DNA from: Histomonas meleagridis
Lineage: Eukaryota; Parabasalia; Tritrichomonadida; Dientamoebidae
Direction: 5' to 3'
Assembly: GCA_020186115.1 (NCBI GenBank)
Contig: WSYJ01000060.1
Location: forward strand, 1,860,001-1,924,000
Length of the DNA stretch: 64,000 nt
In this document: piece by piece, positions 56,676 through 64,000 of the stretch
Numbering within the stretch: the first letter of the stretch is position 1
Layout: each line of letters opens with the position of its first letter
Made by a program: the position numbers and the translations under genes
Notes under the pieces: model-generated
What the model was told of the DNA's origin: nothing
Seen by the model: the letters and a program-made list of their open reading frames with translations, nothing else
Databases searched by the model: none

Positions 56676-58586
56676 TTAAGCTGTCAGTTCTGGTTTGATC
56701 TGTTCTTGTGTCCTATTCCAATTTATTATAAATGTTGAGATCAAAAATATGTATGTAACAAATTGTAAATATGTAAAGAAAGATGTGAACACTGAAAAGA
56801 CGCCACCATAAAACAAACAAACTATTACCCAAGCAACAGTAGCTATTAACATAGCCAAACTATTTATGCCGAATTCCACTTTCTGTAGTAAACAATGTTT
56901 AACTGATTCGAAGTAAATTCCGCATATATTAATTACGGGTAAAACCCATAATAAGTAATAACATATCATAATACCATATGAATGTGCATCGAAATATATA
57001 TCACCATTAGCACTATAACCCCATAACCAAACAATTGCTAAATAACTTTCAATTTTAGTTTCAGCATAAGGTACACCTAATATTGCTAACGATAATATTA
57101 TTATAAATATGTAAACATATATTGGAACTTTCCTTAATCTATTCCATATATAAAGTGGTCCAACAAAAATTTGCTTGCAAATTGGAATTGAATCACTTCC
57201 ACAATAAAACATATAATTTTCGAATTCATCAAGTTCTTTCTTAAATGGAATCCACATTGGAATTAATTTAAGAACAGTAATAATCAAAAAGACAAATGCA
57301 AAAGCAACAAGAAAATCTTTTGAATTTGTATTCGGTATTATTTCTACAAAAATTGGCGATTTTTGACCAACATAAAATTCGATTTCTTTGGTTGAATCTC
57401 CTTCTATTTTAAGTTTATGTTTTCCATCTTTTACTGTTACATTTAATGAATAAAGTTTTACGTTTTCTTTAATTAATTTAACCATTGGTATTTTACCAAT
57501 TTTTTTCCCATCTATTACTAATGTTAAATTTAATTCTTTCTTAGAAAATCCGATTATTCTAACAGGAAAATTATTTTCATTAAACACTTGATACTTACTT
57601 ACTTGCTTTAATGGTACAGGATAAGAGATAGCAATAGTATTATTATCAAATGGATTAAATTCATTATATATAATTGCACCTTTTTCAATAGTAATAATTC
57701 CAGCAGTTTGTTCATAACAAGTTGAAGTACAAGCAATTGTTAATGTATCATCTACATGATAAGTACTAAATGTTTTTGGATGTGTATGTCCTGCTAAATA
57801 AATATCTGTTTTTCGAATGATTGATTCAAAACTTTCTCCATTTGATGCAGGTCGATCCCATAATGATTTTACAGGGAAATGAGAAATTATAATATTTGTT
57901 GCATCATCCATATAACTATTTTGAAGTTTATCTACATCTGATTGAAGTAATACTGGAAAAGATCCAAATGGTCCTGTTGGACTAGGGAAATGTAATCCTG
58001 TAAACGAAATGAAATTAATTTTTCCAACATTTGTTTCAATTGTATAATTTGTTCCAGTATTTCGTAATTCATTATTAAGAGCGAATTGCTTATAATAATT
58101 TATTGGCGAATCATCATCTGAAATACCAAAATAATCATGGTTACCTGGATATTCAAGTAAGACTCTTCCTTTTTTAATAAGACCTGATTGATACCTTGAT
58201 ATATTATATAAAACCCAATTTTGATGATTTGATTCATATTTTTGTATTTTAGAACTATTTTCAGTGCCATCAGTGATATCTCCTGAAATAATTACAAGTG
58301 GTGGATCTATTTTTTTAGATATGTTTTTAAAGATCTTTTGAAGATTTTCAACTTTTGATGGATTCTTTTGGGTGAAATGCGTATCAGACATTTGAACAAA
58401 ATAAAATGGTTCTTCAGTAAAAGGCTCTGTACGATTATTTGATTGGATTTCATGAACTGTTGAGAATTTAGTTAATATAAAGGCAACAAATAAACAAATT
58501 AATAAAAAGATAAGATTTAAATAATGAGATAAAAAGTATGGTATACGACGTACATTAAATTTCTTTTCTTTTATGTATGTTTCCAT
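56676..58586 (-). CDS. TMEM62-like calcineurin-type phosphoesterase, membrane-anchored
   Basis: 636 residues from the ATG at 58586, with a TCACAT initiator 15 bases before it. A TM anchor near the N-terminus (about 20-42) is followed by a metallophosphoesterase domain (about 60-300) with the five metal motifs in order: QMSDTHF, SGDITDG, YPGNHDYFG, SHFPVKS, AGHTHP. A beta-rich domain follows (about 310-430: KKIGKIPMVKLIKE; GKHKLKIEGDS), then about five TM helices (430-630). That layout is the TMEM62 family, a conserved but poorly understood eukaryotic protein. All metal ligands look present, so it should be an active hydrolase; the substrate is unknown. Numerous N-glycosylation sequons fit a luminal or extracellular domain. 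Confidence 0.88.
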   Translation of the reverse strand: METYIKEKKFNVRRIPYFLSHYLNLIFLLICLFVAFILTKFSTVHEIQSNNRTEPFTEEPFYFVQMSDTHFTQKNPSKVENLQKIFKNISKKIDPPLVIISGDITDGTENSSKIQKYESNHQNWVLYNISRYQSGLIKKGRVLLEYPGNHDYFGISDDDSPINYYKQFALNNELRNTGTNYTIETNVGKINFISFTGLHFPSPTGPFGSFPVLLQSDVDKLQNSYMDDATNIIISHFPVKSLWDRPASNGESFESIIRKTDIYLAGHTHPKTFSTYHVDDTLTIACTSTCYEQTAGIITIEKGAIIYNEFNPFDNNTIAISYPVPLKQVSKYQVFNENNFPVRIIGFSKKELNLTLVIDGKKIGKIPMVKLIKENVKLYSLNVTVKDGKHKLKIEGDSTKEIEFYVGQKSPIFVEIIPNTNSKDFLVAFAFVFLIITVLKLIPMWIPFKKELDEFENYMFYCGSDSIPICKQIFVGPLYIWNRLRKVPIYVYIFIIILSLAILGVPYAETKIESYLAIVWLWGYSANGDIYFDAHSYGIMICYYLLWVLPVINICGIYFESVKHCLLQKVEFGINSLAMLIATVAWVIVCLFYGGVFSVFTSFFTYLQFVTYIFLISTFIINWNRTQEQIKPELTA

Positions 58587-58601
58587 TGTATGCAATCTTA
58601 A

Positions 58602-58607
58602 ATGTGA
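58602..58607 (-). promoter_or_regulatory. Initiator-like TCACAT of the TMEM62-like gene
   Basis: TCACATTTAAGATTGCATAC precedes the ATG at 58586 directly. TCA(+1)CAT matches the trichomonad initiator. Confidence 0.5.
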
Positions 58608-59479
58608 TTCTTGACCGGGAATCAGAATTTGCACCGGAAACGTTCACAAATAATTGAAAGGACGATAGCTGTCGTAAACTCAAAAATTTGTTTTTGAGAG
58701 AAAACCCCTGTTGAATTTTGTGTTTATTTTTACCGGTGAGCTTGACTTTGGGCTTAGAAAAACTTCTTTGACAAGATTGGGTATAAAAAAGGAAAATATT
58801 TTACGGTGATTACCAGAAATCAATGACCGATTTTTAGGGCAATCCAAAATGAGGTTGGAATCTTATTATATTTTCATCAGAAATAGATTTATTTCCGATT
58901 TATTTTCCCATGAATTTCGATGTTTTTTGTTACCAAAAGATTCGCACCATATACGTTTTCACAATGAAATGATTACCATGCATTTTTTAAAAGTAATTAT
59001 TATTAAATTAATCAAAAGTAAGAAATATTGTGAATTAGCGAAAAAACATAACAAAACCGGCCAGCATGGAAATTATGTTCGTTTTCGGTAAAAAATTTCC
59101 AATATTTAAATTAATTATATTATATGAAAATAATATGCATTACCTGTGTATTTTCAGTTCCAAATCTTAGCCTTCATAAATACAAAGAAGTACGCAACAT
59201 TTATATTTCGAAATTTAGTAATTTATCAATTTTATCAAATTGGCTCTGCCAACAAATTAAATGATAATAACATTGATTGATCAGTTCTTGTGGATTTCAT
59301 GCTTTTTTTTCTTTTTTGATCATGATAAAAAATGAATATTTAAGTATTAATTAGTTTTCGAAAAATAAGAGTTGCGACAAGGGATCCTTCTTTGCTTTGC
59401 CAAACAAGACTGCTAAGTGTAAGTAAGGTCAATTTAAATTCAAAATTCAATAAATAATGTTGAAGATGGAAAATGATTT
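58608..59479. other. Gene-free stretch
   Basis: AT-rich. The 80-codon ORF at 58849 begins with ATG but has no recognisable feature and no neighbours that would support it. GAACGTTTCCGGTG at about 58631-58644 (minus-strand reading) is a Myb-like candidate for the TMEM62-like promoter. Confidence 0.35.
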
Positions 59480-59487
59480 TTTAAAGT

Positions 59488-59660
59488 CTCAAGGTACAGC
59501 TTGACAATACAGACCTTGCATCGGAGTGAAATGATTATAACCGGAAATAGGTATCATCGGATGAATTTTATCATTCTGAATAACCGTGGCTCGAAAAGAA
59601 GCTAATTCTGAATTTTTGATAAGAAGTTAAAATTCTGTGGTTTATTTTATCCGATGATGG
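59488..59660. ncRNA. Candidate structured RNA, strand unknown
   Basis: In a 1.8-kb interval without genes, a GC-richer block of about 170 bp shows nested complementarity. ATCATCGGAT (59553-59562) pairs perfectly with ATCCGATGAT (59649-59658), and directly inside GAATTTTA (59563-59570) pairs with TAAAATTC (59628-59635). Before it, CAAGGT and ACCTTG (about 59490-59518) form a separate 6-bp hairpin. No ORF. Not matched to a known RNA class. The nested stems of 10 and 8 bp are unlikely in random AT-rich sequence but prove nothing alone. Confidence 0.4.
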
Positions 59661-60432
59661 TTTACCGAAATAAAAAATACTGAAATTTAAAGTAAACTTC
59701 TTAATTAACCATGTTGTTTGAATCTTTTATCCTTTCAAAACTTTGGTTGTAATCGGTATCTGAAAAAAATTATCAACAGCTGAAATAATTGTTATTATTA
59801 ACAATTCAAAATAATTATATGTCATGTTTAAATAAAAAACATTCTGTTATGAATGATAAAAACAAGCACTCTTTCATGAATCTTAACCACACATAATATT
59901 AAGCGGAAACTCAAGAAACATCCAAAAGGACACCTTCGGATACCTTTCTCTAATAGAAACGGATAAAAATTTATTATTTTACTTCGCATATTTTGTATAT
60001 TAATGCACGATAGAACTATTTTCTGTAATGTCAATTTTTTCGAAAGATAATGTTATTTGATTGTAAATAAAAATTCTGAGATGGTTCTCTTGTTTCTTTT
60101 TAATTATTTGCGCTTTAGTGGAAGAGTATTATAATGCTTCTGTCGATTTTTAAATATATCGACTTGAATGATATAAAATGATATAAAACTTGGTATAATT
60201 TTGGAATACCAAAAAATTTTTTGTTGACGCCATAATTCAAACACTATCGTTGAATTAAAATATAATTTTTTTAAAAATTCCACAGGCATTTTCTAATTGC
60301 CTTGCTCTAAACTTCTAAACATTACTGCCTTAATATAAATATTGATTTTCGAACTAGATATCTGCTTGTGCTACAAAAATTAAAAGTAAGAAATTTCAAA
60401 CGAAGATTGTCAATATAAATTTTTTTTTCTTC
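59661..60432. other. Gene-free stretch upstream of UBA3
   Basis: AT-rich. The two minus-strand ORFs of 61-68 codons are compositionally random. The UBA3 promoter should lie in the last 100 bp (AAACGAAGATTGTC at about 60400). Confidence 0.35.
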
Positions 60433-61668
60433 ATGTTAGCACCAGGAATTTCATCACTTCTCGAATCAAAAGGGCCGTTTTGTCAAAACTATTTTGAAAC
60501 TGGAAAAGAAGGAATTAATTATTTAATAAATAGCAAAATTTTAATAATTGGTGCAGGTGGACTTGGATGTGAATTATTAAAATCTTTATCACTAACTGGA
60601 TTTAGGAATATTCACATTGTTGATATGGATACAGTTGATGTTTCTAATTTGAACCGACAATTTCTTTTTCGTGAGTCTGATATAGGTAAACCAAAATCCA
60701 TTTGTGCAGCGGAGTTTATAAAGCGTAGGATTCCCAATATTAATGTCACACCTCATTTTTGTAAAATACAAGAATTCGACGATGATTTTTATAAGCAATT
60801 TGATCTTATTATAGCTGGTCTTGATTCTATCAAGGCCCGCCTTTGGATTAGTGACAATTTATGTCGTATATCACGGGAATCATATGGTGAGTATTCCATT
60901 CCATTTATTGATGGGGGCTCAGAAGGCTGGAAAGGCCATATCAAACTCATTACTCCACTTGAGTCTGCATGTATGCGTTGTCAACTTGATCTTTTTCCAC
61001 CACCAGTTGTATTTCAATCATGTACAATTGCATCAAATCCACGTCAACCTGAACACTGTATTCTTTGGGCCAAAGAGCATCAATGGCCATTAGAAAAGCC
61101 CAATGAAGCATTAGACGGCGATAACAATTCTCACATTGAATGGATTGTTGACCAAGCGAAACAACACGCGAAACGCTTCGGTCTCCCGACCGAGGACATC
61201 ACGTTTAAACTTGCGAAAGGTGTAATAAAAAATATCATTCCAGCGATTGCGTCTACGCAAGCTATTGTTGCATCGATATGTGCAACAGAAGCGTTCAAAC
61301 TTATCACTGGTGTCGCGCCAACGCTTGATAATAACATATTATTTGTTGGCGATGCTTTCACTGGTGTAAACTGGACGAATTTTAAGTATGAAAAGAAAGA
61401 AGATTGTGAGGAATGCTCAGTTAAATTAACAAAAGTGCAAATAGTTGAGAACGAAACAGTTCAACAATTAATAGATAGAATTGGAAAAGAATTTAATTAC
61501 AATGTGTCAAGTTTAAGAACAGCAACAAAAACAATTTACATGCCAATCATATCAGCTACAAAAGAGAACCTTTCAAAGCCAATTAGCGATTTCGTAGAGG
61601 AAAACGAAGTAATTGTGGCAACATCAAGAACAGCACCCGAAGCGTTCGAGTTCATGCTATGTAAATAA
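60433..61668 (+). CDS. UBA3: NEDD8-activating enzyme E1 catalytic subunit
   Basis: 411 residues, ATG start. Adenylation domain: IIGAGGLGCELLKSLSLTGF (nucleotide loop, about 38-57), DMDTVDVSNLNRQFLFRESD, GKPKS and LIIAGLDSIKAR. The catalytic cysteine is Cys197 in QSCTIASNPRQPEHCILWA, which matches UBA3's CTIASxPRxPEHCI. Zinc ligands are CMRC and CEEC. The C-terminal ubiquitin-fold domain is present (VQQLIDRIGKEF ... YMPIISATKENL). With its partner APPBP1 (not in this window) it charges NEDD8 for cullin modification. The sequence retains every key residue and normal length. A downstream 250-bp gap separates it from the convergent GOST gene. Confidence 0.95.
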   Translation: MLAPGISSLLESKGPFCQNYFETGKEGINYLINSKILIIGAGGLGCELLKSLSLTGFRNIHIVDMDTVDVSNLNRQFLFRESDIGKPKSICAAEFIKRRIPNINVTPHFCKIQEFDDDFYKQFDLIIAGLDSIKARLWISDNLCRISRESYGEYSIPFIDGGSEGWKGHIKLITPLESACMRCQLDLFPPPVVFQSCTIASNPRQPEHCILWAKEHQWPLEKPNEALDGDNNSHIEWIVDQAKQHAKRFGLPTEDITFKLAKGVIKNIIPAIASTQAIVASICATEAFKLITGVAPTLDNNILFVGDAFTGVNWTNFKYEKKEDCEECSVKLTKVQIVENETVQQLIDRIGKEFNYNVSSLRTATKTIYMPIISATKENLSKPISDFVEENEVIVATSRTAPEAFEFMLCK

Positions 61669-61915
61669 AAGTAATATTTCATGTGATTTTGCTATTAATC
61701 AGATAAATTATTAAAAAAAATGTTTAAGCTAAAGCATTACACATTTAAGTCAAACAATAGCAATAGCTCAAAAAAATTTAATTATTTTGGAAAGTTTCGT
61801 TTTTATTTTCAGGTAAATTTTTTGGTGTTTTACATCATTTGCAATCTGATTAAATGAAAATGGAATTGACAAAATTTTGTTTATTCAAAAATTTTTGGTT
61901 TATATGCACTTCGTT

Positions 61916-63301
61916 TTAGTTACCGGGTTGTACTTCTACTTCTGCAGTTCCATCGGGTGATTCCAATGTAATAACGCTTGGAGTTTCGACAACTCTTGGT
62001 TGACTTGGTAATTCCATTCCTGGAGTCCAAGTTATTCCACCCTTTGAGAATTGTTCTGAGTTAAAGTTAACTCCTTCCAAGTCCTGTAATGCATATTCGT
62101 TACCATTATCTGCAGCATTTTCGTCATCAAATATCATTGTATAACCATTAGCATTTTCTTTCCTAAGCAAGAAAATATAGCATATCATAGCTACTATCAC
62201 TAAGTCAGACAGGTTAGACATGGTTTGGTCGACCCATAGATAATAGTCTGCAAAGAAAAGTGTGAAAATTTTGACAACGATCAAAATTGAATACACGACG
62301 AACGTTATCTGCAGTTGATGGTACATTTTGTGCTTCTGCCAGACGGGCGTTGTCTTTGGGTTAATGCCACGATTAGTGATGGACAAAAGATGGGCTAAGA
62401 TACGTAATGATGAGTTACTTATGGATTTAGCTAAGTCTCGGAAATATAATGCAAGAAATACAACTAATCCTAAAACTATAAGAATATCCCAGTTACCAAA
62501 TGATGTGTATGAAAGAAAAGTATAAAAGACTAGCATCAAGGCTGTGTAGAGAAGAGATAATGCAAGACTTGAAAATTTAATTGAAGATCGTATAATACAC
62601 CAACCTTTGGCAGCAAGAATAATGTCAAGGAATAACGCTATTTGGAAGAAAAGTTGGAATATAATTGATGCTGTGGTCATTCCTGTGCTATTGTGATGAC
62701 TTTTTTCATGATAAATACCAATAGTATTGATAAGTTTGGAAACAACGCAAAGCGCAAAGCATCCTGTAAAGAAATAGTGAATGTATATCTTTGAGCCAAA
62801 ATTCATAAACCAGTTGACGAGCCATACAACAAGAACAGCAACAAAAAGTACAAGGAAAATGGGTAATATGTAAAGAAGTGGCTTCTTGCGGTAATCAAGT
62901 GTTGAACCAGGGTTTGAAAAATCTAAATTAAGATACAGCGAAACTTTCCTGTTGTCACCTTGTTTGGGACATATGTAATAGAATATTGCATAAACGCCTT
63001 CACTTTCTATAGTTCCGTTCAAACAATATGAGCCATTTCCATCGACACGTGCTTGAATTTTTGAAAAAGTATAATTTCTATAACAAAAATCATCGGCATC
63101 TAAACCTGGAAGACTTAATATTTGACTGTATCTGCTTTGGTTGACAAGTCCAAAAACAATTGGAACACGAGAAACATGTGAAACATCAATATCATATTTG
63201 CCACCTTGTTCAAAGCCATAACCCATGTGGGCTCCAAACGGAGGGGTGATTGTTACCTTTACATTTGTGTATTTTAGGGCAAGAAAAAAAATACTGAACA
63301 T
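61916..63301 (-). CDS. GOST-family seven-TM protein (GPR107/108/TMEM87-like)
   Basis: 461 residues, ATG start with initiator TCATTT 11 bases before. N-terminal hydrophobic signal (MFSIFFLALKY), a luminal beta domain of about 120 residues with Cys and N-glycosylation sites (DDFCYRNYTFSK; NGSYCLNGTIES), then seven TM helices (about 140-375). Between TM1 and TM4 there is GCFALCVVSKLINTIGIYHE and, on the fourth, LILAAKGWCIIRSSIK-type text (here IILAAKGWCIIRSSIKFSSL). The AKGW motif is characteristic of the lung seven-transmembrane/GOST superfamily. The cytoplasmic tail (about 80 residues) is acidic with Pro. These proteins live in Golgi and endosomes and affect trafficking. Confidence 0.88.
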   Translation of the reverse strand: MFSIFFLALKYTNVKVTITPPFGAHMGYGFEQGGKYDIDVSHVSRVPIVFGLVNQSRYSQILSLPGLDADDFCYRNYTFSKIQARVDGNGSYCLNGTIESEGVYAIFYYICPKQGDNRKVSLYLNLDFSNPGSTLDYRKKPLLYILPIFLVLFVAVLVVWLVNWFMNFGSKIYIHYFFTGCFALCVVSKLINTIGIYHEKSHHNSTGMTTASIIFQLFFQIALFLDIILAAKGWCIIRSSIKFSSLALSLLYTALMLVFYTFLSYTSFGNWDILIVLGLVVFLALYFRDLAKSISNSSLRILAHLLSITNRGINPKTTPVWQKHKMYHQLQITFVVYSILIVVKIFTLFFADYYLWVDQTMSNLSDLVIVAMICYIFLLRKENANGYTMIFDDENAADNGNEYALQDLEGVNFNSEQFSKGGITWTPGMELPSQPRVVETPSVITLESPDGTAEVEVQPGN

Positions 63302-64000
63302 CGTAAATTACAAATGAGATAAATTTTTCAATTTTGAAATGAGAAAACCGATGGGATTTGTATGCCACTTTTTCGTAACCGATTTGACAAAAGCAAAGGA
63401 AAACGACTTATCACAGCTCAAAACCTTCTCTAGAGAATCTTTTAAGATAAAGGTTAAAGCTCCCAATCAAATTTTAAAAATCTCTTTAAATAATTTTATA
63501 TAAAAATTTTTAGATAAAATTTTTTTTCTTGAATTAACGTTTTCGAGAGATGGGTATAGCAATCAAAAAGTGGGAAATTTGTTCGGACAAACAATTTTAC
63601 AATTCTTGATTTTTTTCCAATTATTGAGTAACTTGCTTGAACCTCTGGTTTTTTCTTTAAAATTATTTTTCTTTTTTGTAAATAGTCCTGTAAAATTGAT
63701 ATGTTTTATAAATAATCGTTACCTGGAAAAATTAATTTTTAAGATAAGTAATGCATAAAATTTTTTAAATTTCAATTAATTTTTGTCTTTAATTTTGGTT
63801 TTCAATGAATTATTATTCCCTAAAATTATTTTGATCAACATAAATTTATAAACATTTAATTAAACAATGTAGCGAATGTGTATTTTATTATACAAACTGA
63901 TAGTTTAATAATGATACTTTTGTTGAATCAAAGAATGAAGTCTTTTGATTTTTTGCTCTGAATTGTTTTCATAATCCCTATTATTTCTAGACATATATTT
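63302..64000. other. Gene-free right end
   Basis: 700 bp of AT-rich sequence upstream of the GOST gene. TCGGTTACG and CATCGGTTTTC (about 63340-63390, minus-strand AACCG readings on the other strand) are Myb-like candidates. The 62-codon ORF at 63570 is Phe/Leu-rich and not convincing. Confidence 0.35.
63312..63317 (-). promoter_or_regulatory. Initiator-like TCATTT of the GOST gene
   Basis: TCATTTGTAATTTACGATG on the minus strand; ATG at 63301. Confidence 0.45.

Noticed and set aside
58849-59091. 80-codon ORF with ATG after the TMEM62-like gene
   Set aside because: No recognisable feature and no coding-type composition; kept out of the gene list.
59401-59440. U1 snRNA 5' end (ACTTAC on the minus strand at about 59418)
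   Set aside because: Only six bases match and nothing downstream folds like U1; trichomonad 5' splice sites would need ACATAC.
1-64000. CRISPR array, prophage or bacterial operon
   Set aside because: No direct repeats with unique spacers, no ribosome binding sites, and clearly eukaryotic housekeeping genes throughout.

Overview
The window is AT-rich eukaryotic nuclear DNA, most likely from a parabasalid (trichomonad) protist, Tritrichomonas/Trichomonas-like. The evidence is indirect but consistent. Long ORFs read through without recognisable introns. Intergenic gaps are often under 100 bp. Several genes have a TCA(C/T)(A/T)T initiator-like motif 1-22 bases before the ATG. The accessory content is trichomonad-type: ankyrin/DUF3447 proteins, BspA-like surface proteins, a Mutator-like (MULE) transposon, an R2R3 Myb and a subtilisin-like surface protease. 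I could not run a database search, so the organism is an inference.

Layout. 1-942: end of an ankyrin-repeat gene entering from the left. 2079-4258: a complete but dead MULE with near-identical terminal inverted repeats and a 9-bp target-site duplication. 4.4-9.2 kb: an Asn/Pro/Met-repeat protein, a C2-like fragment, a BUD13-like splicing factor and a broken BspA-like surface protein. 9.5-12.2 kb: a minus-strand DUF3447 plus ankyrin gene whose nine ankyrin units are spaced at exactly 170 bp, a period that is not a multiple of three. 12.8-31 kb: an ARF-like GTPase, a membrane protein, a pseudokinase with polo-box-like and PH-like parts, AP-1 gamma-adaptin, a CARMIL-like LRR protein, a KANSL2/INO80D-type zinc-finger protein, PRMT5, a protein O-mannosyltransferase, an AKT-like PH-AGC kinase, and a surface protein with a fimbrillin (Mfa-like) ectodomain. 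31-47.7 kb: ORC5, ribosomal protein uL23, two Rab5-like GTPases, a RecQ/BLM helicase, a subtilisin, an ABCA-like half transporter, prefoldin 2 and an ARM-like protein. 47.7-63.3 kb: an unknown helical protein, an RRM protein, a second CARMIL-like protein, Myb, an importin-beta with an in-frame stop, a TMEM62-like phosphoesterase, UBA3 and a GOST-family seven-TM protein.

How they fit together. Most genes are housekeeping (replication/repair: ORC5, RecQ; trafficking: AP-1, two Rabs, ARL, GOST; nuclear transport, splicing, arginine methylation, neddylation). They are interspersed with surface or accessory genes in various states of decay. Divergent pairs share very short promoters: ORC5/uL23, prefoldin2/ARM, C2-like/BUD13 and CARMIL-1/zinc-finger. 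An AACGGT element (Myb-like) recurs in several of these.

The least ordinary items are: the 170-bp frame-shifting ankyrin lattice; the bacterial-type fimbrillin domain on a eukaryotic Thr-rich stalk; two gene-free stretches with nested perfect stems that look like undescribed structured RNAs; and the pseudokinase fusion.
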